Assembly (NCBI GenBank): GCA_002483085.1
Contig: DLHF01000005.1
Span: forward strand, 1 to 31,743
Origin: Ignavibacteria bacterium UBA7675
GTDB lineage: Bacteria; Bacteroidota; Ignavibacteria; Kapaibacteriales; UB7675
Direction: 5' to 3'
Length of the DNA stretch: 31,743 bases
In this document: in pieces, positions 24,317 through 31,743 of the stretch
Layout: each line of letters opens with the position of its first letter
Numbering within the stretch: position 1 is the stretch's first letter
Made by a program: the position numbers and the translations under genes
Notes under the pieces: model-generated
What the model was told of the DNA's origin: nothing
What the model saw: only the letters and a program-made list of their open reading frames with translations
Databases searched by the model: none

Positions 24317-27300
24317 ATGGATGCACACGTAGAATCGCGCAATCACTCCCCTACTTCAGAGCTGACTAAGCGATTTGTCATAGCTCTGATTGCAACCGGG
24401 CTTCTGCTGCTTACCGGGCAGGCGTTGATTGAAATACGACTCAAAAACGACATCGACGAGATCAATGATATTTCCGATGCGGGCAGGCTGCAAACTACCA
24501 GCCAGGCAATTGCGCGCACAGTGCTACAACTCCGAATAGCACCGCCAGCAGAAGAACAAGAGCATTTGCTCGACAAGCTACAGGAAGACATTCACACTAT
24601 CGAACAGCAAGCGTCTTCCCTCCGGTTAGACGCCAGCCCACCCGAACGCAACCGCGAGACACAGCCTGCGGTGGCACGAATGCTGGACAGCATCGAACCA
24701 GCTCGGCGCGACATGATTACCTCGGCGCGCAACATCTACCGAGCGTTTGCTGAACATCAGGGACGCGACCCCCTGCCAGATATCGACGCATTTTTCCGGC
24801 ATAATCTGGCCTTTACCGCCGGTATGGAAGATGTTGTAAGACTGATTATAGCACACAACAGCGAGCAAATGCAGTGGCTGCGCGTAGCTCAGCTTTCGCT
24901 GTTGGGCATAGTGATGATTATTGCAGCGCTGAGCAGTCTGTATGTGTTCCGACCCGCTTTGCAAAAAATCCGGCAAACAATCCGCAACATGCAGCAAACG
25001 CAGGACACGTTGCAGCAGTCGGAAGAACGATTTACAAAAATTTTTAGATCGGCTCCTCTGGCTATCAGCATCTCCTCCTTTCAGGAAGGTACACTGCTGG
25101 CTGTGAACACGGCGTTTGAGGAACTCAGCGGCTACACATCTGGCGAGCTGGCAGGCAGAACAACGCTCTTCGCAGCTCTGCGTATCTCCGAAGACGACCA
25201 GAAGAAGATACGGCGCACCATATCCGAACGCGGAGCAGCTTCGAATCTCGACATTACATTTTGGCGTCGAGACAACAGCGTGCGCCACGCCGTGCTTTCG
25301 GCGGAGAGCATGACACTCGACGGTAAGACGAGCCTGATTACAACAATCAAAGACCTGACCGAACACACTGTAGCTTCGCGCGAGCTCAAACAAAAGGAAA
25401 CGCATTTCCGTTCGCTTATTGAACACTCTAACGACATCATTGCTGTTATCTCGCCCGAAGGCACCATACGACACTGTAGCCAGTCGGTGCAGCGCATACT
25501 CGGCTACGACCCCGAGCTTATCATCGGGCGCTCCCTTTTCGACTTTGTCTACAGCGACGACCGGCAGGTAGTAGTACAATTGATCGGCAATGTGCAAGCA
25601 CAGCCCAACCTCGTGCTCCAGCTCAGCGATTTCCAGATGCTGCGCAGTAATGGCACTCTTGCACACTTTGAAACAATAGCCTCCAATCTGCTCGATAATC
25701 CGGCTGTAGAGGGCATCGTTGTTAATGCGCGCGATACGAGCGACCGCGTAGCTGCGGCTGCCGAAATCCGGCACTCACGCGAACAATTTGCCATGATGTT
25801 CCGCACAGCTCCCGTAGCAATATGCATCACATCACTTGTGGACAGCCGGTTCATGGATATCAACGAGGCATATGCAGAGCTTACAGGATACAGCCGCGAG
25901 GAACTCATAGGAAAAACTGTCGACGACATCAGACTACAGCCGTCGACCGCACGCCGCGCATCAAGGCGAATGGCCACAGAGATGCACGCCGTGCGGAATT
26001 TTGAAACCGAAATCACGACAAAGGATGGCCGACAGCGATTTATCCTAACCTCGCTCGACCACGTGGAATTTAATGGTGAAAGGTGCGTATTCTCGCTTTC
26101 GATTGACGTTACCGAACTCAAGCAGATACGCGAGGCACTCGGACAGTCCGAAGACCGTTTTGCTCGGATATTCCACACTTCTCCTGCTGCTATTAGCATT
26201 ACAACTCTCGATGGCCACTTTGTGGATGCCAATGATAGCCTCTGCGAAATGCTCGGCTGCTCGCGCTCGGAAATCGTCGGCTCCACCTCTGCGGAGCTCG
26301 GCTTGGCCGACAGCGAAACGGGACAGAGATTGCACGAGGCTTTTATCGAACGGTTGCGACAGGAAGGCCGCATACAACGGCGAGAATCTACATTTCTGGA
26401 TCGCAATGGCAATCGGCGATATTATCTGAACTCGTCGGATATTATCAGGCTCGACGGCGGAGAGCACGTGCTGAACATCGGTATGGATATCACCGAGCTG
26501 AAGCAAGCAGAACAGCTCCAGAAAGAATACGAAGAGCGATTCTCGACAGTATTCCACGCCTCGCCCGCAGGTATATGTATTACGACTCTGGCAGAAGGAC
26601 GATTTGTAGAAGTCAACGACGAATACTGCGCTATGCTCGGCTGCTCGCGCGAGGAGCTTCTGGGCCGTACATCCGTAAATATTAGTGTGATTACACAGGA
26701 ATACCACAGCTCGATTATCGCAGGGCTCAATACAACGGGCTTGCTGAAGCGCAGAGAACTCGAAATGATAGGAAAAGATGGCAAAAAGGGATGGTATCTG
26801 GCATCTATCGACCAAATCAATCTGAATGGCGAAGCACATCTTGTTTCCATCCTCATTGACATCTCCGACCTAAAGCGCGCCGAAGAAATGCGCAGCCAGC
26901 TCGAAGAGCGATTTAGCAAGGTGTTTTACGCCTCCCCTATCCCCATCCTTATCACCACAGAACAGGAGGGCAATATTGTCGATGCTAACGACAGTTATGT
27001 ACAGCTATCCGGCTACACGCGAGAAGAATTGCTCGATAAAAATTTGATTGACCTCGACCTTATTACCTACTCCGACAACCGGGACAACCTCCTGCGCGAG
27101 CTCAGCCACAAGCAAAGCCTGGCAGGTGTACAGGGCACGATACACACACGCAGCGGCGACATGCGCAGGCTGCTCGTTTCGGTGGAGCGAATACGGCTGG
27201 GCGGCGTTTCCCATCTACTAAAAATGGCTATTGATATTACCGAAAGCGTGCATGCAGCAAATGCACTTGCCGACAGCGAACGGAAATTCCGCTCGCTGTT

Positions 27301-29884
27301 CGATGTAGCTGCCGTTGGCATTGGCCTTGTAGATACGAACGGTACGTGGCTGCTCGTCAATCAGAAATTGTGCGAGATTATGGGCTATGAATGCGAAGAG
27401 TTCTACACTCCGGGTTTCCACCGTCTTACGCATCCGGACGACCTTTCGCTCGACAACGAATTCGTAAGACGCCTGATGAACAAAGAGATCGGCGAGTTCT
27501 CATTGGAAAAACGATACGTGCGCAAAGATGGCGTTGCCATCTGGGGCAGAGTTACGGCTTCGGTTGTGCGCGATGCCAACGATACACCGCAGTACTTCAT
27601 CCGAATTGTGCAGGATATTACCGACCAGAAAGCCAATCTTGAAGCCTTGAAGCGCTCCGAAGAAAAGTTCTCGCGTGTGTTTCATGCGGCACCGCTTGGC
27701 GTGTTTATTGCCACAGGCGACAGCCACCAGCTTATAGAGGTCAATGAGAGCTTTGAGAAGCTTACGGGCTATGCACATGGCGAGCTCATAGGCAAAACAG
27801 CAGCAGAGCTCGGCATCATAACGCTTCAAGACATCAGCGTATCTCTTTCGCACAGAGAGCAAGAGCACAGGCACAATGTTGAAAGCCGTTTACGGACAAA
27901 GGCAGGAGGCGAGCGCATTGTTTTGGTATCGGTCGAGCCAGTGCTTATCGACAACCGGGAATGCCTGATTAGCATGGTGCTTGATATTACTGAAATCCGG
28001 CGCACACCGGAGCTTTTGCAACAGCAAGAAGCGTATTTTCAGTCTCTTATCGAGCATTCATCCGACGTCGTGCTCGTGCTGGGTCGCGATACCCGCATAC
28101 GCTATGCCAGCCCATCGTGCGAGCGCCAGCTCGGCTACCCACGGCAGGAGCTCACAGGCTCTGCCGATCTACCATTTGTCCACCCAGACGACCTGGCAGC
28201 AGTCGAACACATCCTATTAGATACGCTTCGCACGTCCACTGTAGGTTCTCTGGAATGCTTCCGTGTGGTGCGACGCGACGGCGAAGTACGATTTTTCGAG
28301 CTCTTGCTCACCGACCTTACGCAGACAACCCACATAGAAGGGACTGTTCTTACCTGCCGCGACATCACCGAGCGCGTGCGCGCCGAACAGGAGCTTACGG
28401 AAGCACATCTGCGGCTGCGCGCTACGTTTGAGCAATCGGCCATAGGCATAGCGCATCTCGATATCGAGGGGCGCTGGCTGCGCGTAAACAGAAAAGTGTG
28501 CGATATCACGGGCTTCAGCCGCGAAGAACTTCTTACACGCACATCGCAGGATATAACTTTTGCCGATGACATCGAGACTGATGTTCGGATGGCATACCAA
28601 CTCGCCACCGGCGAAATCCCCAGCTACATAATCAATAAGCGATACGTCCGCAGCGATGGCTCACTTGTCTGGACACAGCTTACGTGCTCAGCCGTGCACG
28701 ATGATACTGGGCAATTCAGATTTTTTATTGCCTTTATTGAGGATATTTCCCGGTATCAAGATTCGGAGAAAGCACACCGAGAAAGCAACCAGCGTTTCTA
28801 CAGTCTTGCAGATGCAATCCCGGTGATGCTGTGGATGTCGGATTCATCGGCACGCCACACATTTTTTAATAAGAGCTGGTTAGAATTTACTGGGCGCCCT
28901 CTGCACGAAGAGCTCGACAAGGGCTGGGCACGCGGCATCCATCCCGACGACTTCGACCGCTGCCGACATATCTACAGCACGAGCTTCGACGCGCGATTAG
29001 AGTTCCAGATAGAATACCGCCTGCTCCGCCGCGATCATCAGTATCGTGTGGTTCTCAACCACGGTGTTCCCCGCTACCTGCCCGACGGCAATTTTGACGG
29101 CTATATCGGGACATGTATCGACATTACCGCAATAAGAATGGCTGCCGCAGAGCGTACCGACGGCGCAGATACAGAAGATATACAACGACAGGTGCAAAGC
29201 GCATACCTTGCCAATATCGGGCAGGAAATTCGCAGCCCTCTACACAGCATTATGGGATTTGCTTATCTGCTGGGCCAGGAGGCTACGTCCGACGAGCACC
29301 GGCTTTATGCACAAACTATCCACAACAGCGCTCGATTCCTTACAAACGTCCTGAATAACATTGTCCTGCTTTCGCACATAGAATCTTCGGATTTCGGCCA
29401 TATGCCAACGGAGCTTGTGCTTCAGAATGAAGTAAGGCTCGCTATTGATTCGGTGCAGGAAGAAGCACGAGAAAAGGGATTAACTATTCATTATCAAAGT
29501 GTAGAAGAGCGGATTGTACTCTCTGCCGACCAGCGCCTGCTCGCCCGGATGATAGAAAACCTCTTGCAGAATGCGGTAAAATTTACGGATAAAGGCACGA
29601 TTCGTGTGCAGATAGAAAAAGAAAACTACGAACATACAGCAGTTGGCGTCATCACTATTGAAGACACTGGCGTGGGAATCGCTCCGGAATTCCTGCCCCT
29701 TGTCTTTGACCACTACACACAGGAGCTCGGCGATACCGAACGCAAGCACGAAGGCGTCGGGCTCGGCCTTACAGTTGTAAAGAAAATAGCAGAGCTGATG
29801 AATGCAACCGTACAGGTGCGCAGTGTGCACCACTCTGGTTCGGTCTTTACTGTGCGTATTCCTCTGGAAGATACTGTGGTGTAA
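24317..29884 (+). CDS. Giant membrane sensor: eleven PAS domains, His-less DHp, intact ATPase
   Basis: An 1855-residue histidine-kinase-like protein. A helix at 19-40, a periplasmic helical domain (41-189, PilJ-N-like, GRLQTTSQAIARTVLQL), and a second helix (190-212) anchor it. Eleven PAS domains follow, starting near 238, 362, 489, 611, 739, 862, 988, 1114, 1239, 1368 and 1492; several end in D-I/V-T-E. The dimerisation helix reads YLANIGQEIRSPLHSIMG: the acceptor His, normally before E-I-R, is Gln1636 (CAG at 29222-29224). The ATPase domain is complete: N box NLLQNAVKFT, G1 DTGVGIA, F box LVFDHYT, G2 GVGLGLTVVKK. It probably cannot autophosphorylate in the usual way. It starts 52 bp after dppC, and a lone receiver lies downstream. 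The frame has no internal stop. Confidence 0.93.
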   Translation: MDAHVESRNHSPTSELTKRFVIALIATGLLLLTGQALIEIRLKNDIDEINDISDAGRLQTTSQAIARTVLQLRIAPPAEEQEHLLDKLQEDIHTIEQQASSLRLDASPPERNRETQPAVARMLDSIEPARRDMITSARNIYRAFAEHQGRDPLPDIDAFFRHNLAFTAGMEDVVRLIIAHNSEQMQWLRVAQLSLLGIVMIIAALSSLYVFRPALQKIRQTIRNMQQTQDTLQQSEERFTKIFRSAPLAISISSFQEGTLLAVNTAFEELSGYTSGELAGRTTLFAALRISEDDQKKIRRTISERGAASNLDITFWRRDNSVRHAVLSAESMTLDGKTSLITTIKDLTEHTVASRELKQKETHFRSLIEHSNDIIAVISPEGTIRHCSQSVQRILGYDPELIIGRSLFDFVYSDDRQVVVQLIGNVQAQPNLVLQLSDFQMLRSNGTLAHFETIASNLLDNPAVEGIVVNARDTSDRVAAAAEIRHSREQFAMMFRTAPVAICITSLVDSRFMDINEAYAELTGYSREELIGKTVDDIRLQPSTARRASRRMATEMHAVRNFETEITTKDGRQRFILTSLDHVEFNGERCVFSLSIDVTELKQIREALGQSEDRFARIFHTSPAAISITTLDGHFVDANDSLCEMLGCSRSEIVGSTSAELGLADSETGQRLHEAFIERLRQEGRIQRRESTFLDRNGNRRYYLNSSDIIRLDGGEHVLNIGMDITELKQAEQLQKEYEERFSTVFHASPAGICITTLAEGRFVEVNDEYCAMLGCSREELLGRTSVNISVITQEYHSSIIAGLNTTGLLKRRELEMIGKDGKKGWYLASIDQINLNGEAHLVSILIDISDLKRAEEMRSQLEERFSKVFYASPIPILITTEQEGNIVDANDSYVQLSGYTREELLDKNLIDLDLITYSDNRDNLLRELSHKQSLAGVQGTIHTRSGDMRRLLVSVERIRLGGVSHLLKMAIDITESVHAANALADSERKFRSLFDVAAVGIGLVDTNGTWLLVNQKLCEIMGYECEEFYTPGFHRLTHPDDLSLDNEFVRRLMNKEIGEFSLEKRYVRKDGVAIWGRVTASVVRDANDTPQYFIRIVQDITDQKANLEALKRSEEKFSRVFHAAPLGVFIATGDSHQLIEVNESFEKLTGYAHGELIGKTAAELGIITLQDISVSLSHREQEHRHNVESRLRTKAGGERIVLVSVEPVLIDNRECLISMVLDITEIRRTPELLQQQEAYFQSLIEHSSDVVLVLGRDTRIRYASPSCERQLGYPRQELTGSADLPFVHPDDLAAVEHILLDTLRTSTVGSLECFRVVRRDGEVRFFELLLTDLTQTTHIEGTVLTCRDITERVRAEQELTEAHLRLRATFEQSAIGIAHLDIEGRWLRVNRKVCDITGFSREELLTRTSQDITFADDIETDVRMAYQLATGEIPSYIINKRYVRSDGSLVWTQLTCSAVHDDTGQFRFFIAFIEDISRYQDSEKAHRESNQRFYSLADAIPVMLWMSDSSARHTFFNKSWLEFTGRPLHEELDKGWARGIHPDDFDRCRHIYSTSFDARLEFQIEYRLLRRDHQYRVVLNHGVPRYLPDGNFDGYIGTCIDITAIRMAAAERTDGADTEDIQRQVQSAYLANIGQEIRSPLHSIMGFAYLLGQEATSDEHRLYAQTIHNSARFLTNVLNNIVLLSHIESSDFGHMPTELVLQNEVRLAIDSVQEEAREKGLTIHYQSVEERIVLSADQRLLARMIENLLQNAVKFTDKGTIRVQIEKENYEHTAVGVITIEDTGVGIAPEFLPLVFDHYTQELGDTERKHEGVGLGLTVVKKIAELMNATVQVRSVHHSGSVFTVRIPLEDTVV

Positions 29885-29926
29885 TGCCAGCATCGTTGGC
29901 AGAACAGCGAACTACGCATGGAAACC

Positions 29927-29989
29927 GCCAACCGGCTCGTGCGACCGGTGACAGCGACGAAGCGCAGGAGCGGAGACGCCCGTGCCACA
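29927..29989 (+). repeat. Dispersed intergenic repeat, copy B
   Basis: This 63-bp copy shares GCCAACCG, the 20-bp block GTGCGACCGGTGACAGCGAC (29939-29958) and the 16-bp block AGACGCCCGTGCCACA (29974-29989) with copy A at 4919-4986, in the same orientation. The copies differ in the stretch after GCCAACCG and in the spacer between the blocks. It lies between the PAS sensor gene and the lone receiver gene. Confidence 0.85.
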
Positions 29990-30099
29990 TAGTTACTATG
30001 CACGAGCCACAGGCAAATACTGCTGTATGCCTTTTGCTTTCCTGTTTGTATCAACGTCGGTAATTGTTAATTTGCAGCTCTTTTTCGTTGATTTCTTAC

Positions 30100-30112
30100 T
30101 ATACGGTTGCTT
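30100..30112 (+). promoter_or_regulatory. -10-like element placed for leaderless transcription of the receiver gene
   Basis: TATACGGTTGCTT lies directly before the ATG at 30113. Its first hexamer, TATACG, would set the transcription start at or beside the ATG. Similar TA-N11-ATG spacings precede four other genes here. No Shine-Dalgarno site is present. Confidence 0.35.
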
Positions 30113-30550
30113 ATGCTCTATCCAGATAAAACAGTTCTTATCGTCGACGACGATTCGATATTGCGTAGCACATTAAGAAAAATTATAGGTAAGAGAATGG
30201 GCATAAATGTCATTGAAGCAGGCAACCCTGTCGAGGCTTTTGAGATACTCAAAACCGTTACTCCCGATGCCATTATTCTCGACCTTCAGATGCCATATAT
30301 GAACGGTTTGACGGTGATGGAGCATTTGCGCCGGATACCTGCGACCAAGGATATTCCCGTGCTGGCCTGCACAGGCATGACTCATAAAAACATCGTAACA
30401 GAGCTTCTCAAGCTGAATATCAGCGGTATTATCGCCAAGCCTTTCAACAGCGATACGGTCATAGAAAAACTGCGGATAATTTTTGATGCGGGATCAGACC
30501 AGAGCCACGAGACACAATCTCCAAAAGAGAACAACGGCCAAACCGTATAG
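30113..30550 (+). CDS. Stand-alone receiver-domain response regulator
   Basis: A 145-residue single receiver. Asp12-Asp13-Asp14 (LIVDDDS), phospho-acceptor Asp57 (IILDLQMPYMNG), Thr87 (LACTGMT) and Lys109 (IIAKPF) are all present. The last 20 residues are polar and probably unstructured; no output domain is present. It lies 228 bp downstream of the eleven-PAS sensor and 24 bp before holA. Proximity suggests it works with the sensor. Because that sensor lacks its acceptor His, the receiver may get its phosphate from another kinase, for example one that pairs with the sensor. The frame is open two codons upstream from a TTG, but the ATG at 30113 is the better start. Confidence 0.93.
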   Translation: MLYPDKTVLIVDDDSILRSTLRKIIGKRMGINVIEAGNPVEAFEILKTVTPDAIILDLQMPYMNGLTVMEHLRRIPATKDIPVLACTGMTHKNIVTELLKLNISGIIAKPFNSDTVIEKLRIIFDAGSDQSHETQSPKENNGQTV

Positions 30551-30574
30551 AACTAATACCTGCGCCCATAAAGC

Positions 30575-31654
30575 ATGATAGAGTCTATCGACAACCTTAT
30601 TTCTACTGGTGCCTTCCCGCCTGTCCTTTTGATGTTTGGCGAGGAAGAATTCCTGCTGGAAGAAGCCTACAACCGGCTTATCGACACAGCAGTCGACAAA
30701 GAGACTGGTGCGTTTAATTTTGATGTCCTCGAAGGAAGCGATACGGCACCTGAAACCATCGTAGAAATGGCAAGCGCCTTTCCTATGATGGCCGACCGCC
30801 GCGTGGTAGCTGTAAAGCACTTTGAAAAGCTCACTGCAGGCCGAAGCAGCAGCAAGGCCGAGCAATCGTCGCCACTGGCTAAGTATTTTACGGCTCCTGC
30901 CCCTACTACACTGCTCATACTCCTGGCGGCGGTACCCGACCTCAATGGTATTACTTCTGCTCTTGGCAACACAAAGCAGAAGGCCAAAGGCGAGAAGAAG
31001 CTCAAAGGCGCAAAATTCCCTTACAATATCCTGCTCGGCAAATGCGCGTGGATCGAGTTTCCAAAACTGTACGACCGCGATATTGCCTCCTGGGTAGCCA
31101 AGCGCTTTAAGCGGTATGGACGGGAGATTACACCAGATGCCTGCGAACTACTGACAGCCCAAGCGGGAACATCGCTGCGCGACTTGCACAATGAAATCGA
31201 AAAGATTCTGATCTACGTGCAGAATAAACAAAAAATCACACGCGATGATATCATGTATCTGATTGGCGCGTCGAAGACGTACAACATCTTTGAACTGCAA
31301 AAAGCTGTAGGACTGAAAAATCTCTCGCGATCAATCGAAATCATGCAGCGTATGCTTGCAGTCGAACGTCAAGAGCTACTGATCGTTACGATGCTTACGC
31401 GGTATTTTACGATTCTCTGGAAACTTTCCGAAGCTCGCCAGCTCAGCCGCGACACCTTCGAGCTCGGCAAAACCGTAGGTGTAAGCCCGTTCTTTTTGCC
31501 TGAATACACAGCAGCTCTCGACAAGTACCACGTCCGGCAAATCGAGCGCGCTTTCCACGCTCTTTGCAGCGCCGATGTGGCAATCAAGACTTCGTCCGGC
31601 GAAAGCGATATCACTCTGCAACGCATGCTTACAGCAATTATCACGGCTGTATAG
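30575..31654 (+). CDS. holA: DNA polymerase III delta subunit
   Basis: A 359-residue clamp-loader subunit. Delta opens the beta sliding clamp as part of the clamp loader during replication. Family features include the N-terminal PVLLMFGEEEFLLEEA block, the middle segment VAVKHFEKL, and the C-terminal collar region beginning LTAQAGTSLRDLHNEIEKI and leading to YNIFELQKAVG. There is no Walker A motif, as expected for delta. Length is normal. A Lys-rich stretch (KQKAKGEKKLKGAKF, about 133-147) lies in the ATPase-like domain. It follows the receiver gene by 24 bp and may share its transcript, though that pairing has no obvious functional meaning. Confidence 0.94.
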   Translation: MIESIDNLISTGAFPPVLLMFGEEEFLLEEAYNRLIDTAVDKETGAFNFDVLEGSDTAPETIVEMASAFPMMADRRVVAVKHFEKLTAGRSSSKAEQSSPLAKYFTAPAPTTLLILLAAVPDLNGITSALGNTKQKAKGEKKLKGAKFPYNILLGKCAWIEFPKLYDRDIASWVAKRFKRYGREITPDACELLTAQAGTSLRDLHNEIEKILIYVQNKQKITRDDIMYLIGASKTYNIFELQKAVGLKNLSRSIEIMQRMLAVERQELLIVTMLTRYFTILWKLSEARQLSRDTFELGKTVGVSPFFLPEYTAALDKYHVRQIERAFHALCSADVAIKTSSGESDITLQRMLTAIITAV

Positions 31655-31664
31655 ACTGCTCGAC

Positions 31665-31742
31665 TTATGGTACGATAATAAGCGGTACTCCCTGTGTTGT
31701 ATTCCCATCGGAAGTAAATAGCTTTGCGCGCAGAAAATACTG
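31665..31742 (-). CDS. C-terminal end of a gene cut by the right edge
   Basis: On the minus strand a frame enters from the right edge and ends at a TAA at 31667-31665, giving 25 or more codons (…YFLRAKLFTSDGN, then VPLIIVP). The pattern of short strands and a turn would fit the last part of a beta-rich domain. It converges on holA with a 10-bp gap, leaving no other use for this stretch. Too little is present to name a family. Confidence 0.4.
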   Translation of the reverse strand, partial: QYFLRAKLFTSDGNTTQGVPLIIVP

Positions 31743-31743
31743 G

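Noticed and set aside
24626..25774. 382-codon open frame antisense to the PAS sensor, and similar frames at 25549-26412 and 26045-26839
   Set aside because: They oppose a gene with unmistakable domain structure and show no motifs. Long antisense frames are expected from codon usage in a repetitive PAS gene.
1..31743. CRISPR arrays, tRNA or rRNA genes, insertion sequences and prophage genes
   Set aside because: None was seen: no regularly spaced direct repeats, no transposase or integrase motifs, and no cloverleaf-like sequence with a CCA-adjacent acceptor stem.

Overview
The window reads as ordinary chromosome from a bacterium of the Bacteroidota/Chlorobi (FCB) group, most plausibly a Chlorobi-, Ignavibacteria- or Kapabacteria-like lineage (inference). 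The signs are a C-terminal type IX secretion sorting domain on a 1209-residue surface protein, a DUF1573 protein, a bacillithiol glycosyltransferase (BshA), scarce Shine-Dalgarno sequences and two exact matches to the FCB -7 promoter motif TAnnTTTG. Base composition is balanced by eye. No tRNA, rRNA, CRISPR array, insertion sequence or prophage is visible. Coding density is high, with about 23 complete genes and one cut off by the right edge.

Layout. 1-516 has no supportable gene. 517-7052: a small membrane protein with a Cys-rich tail, a UPF0598-thioesterase fusion, D-aminoacyl-tRNA deacylase (dtd), a TPR protein with a strong terminator, a CPBP protease, an orphan HicB-like protein, and the tightly divergent yigZ/bshA pair. 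7181-8333: a divergent SDR/HxlR pair with a palindromic operator and an FCB promoter, which looks like a redox- or electrophile-responsive switch. 8549-12011: an exported MBL-fold protein with a broken metal motif and a copper amine oxidase lipoprotein. 12282-14504: an operon of receiver, CheC-type phosphatase and soluble PAS histidine kinase. 14980-20176: a DUF1573 protein, then a large T9SS-exported multi-ASH/cohesin-like protein translationally coupled to an outer-membrane barrel. 20365-29884 is all plus strand: murI, an HD-GYP-like protein, two oligopeptide-type ABC permeases, and a 1855-residue membrane sensor with eleven PAS domains. 30113-31654: a lone receiver and holA.

The window is rich in signalling: two receivers, two histidine-kinase-like proteins, a CheC phosphatase and an HD-GYP relative. 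The most striking items are: (i) the eleven-PAS sensor, which has an intact ATPase domain but Gln in place of the phospho-accepting His; (ii) a dispersed intergenic repeat, present twice 25 kb apart, one copy lying between that sensor and the lone receiver; (iii) the UPF0598-hotdog fusion; (iv) a recurrent TA-N11-ATG arrangement at gene starts that suggests leaderless transcripts; and (v) substitutions of usually essential metal ligands in the HD-GYP and MBL proteins. Nothing here is demonstrably a wholly new system. The sensor/receiver locus and the repeat are the best candidates for something undescribed.
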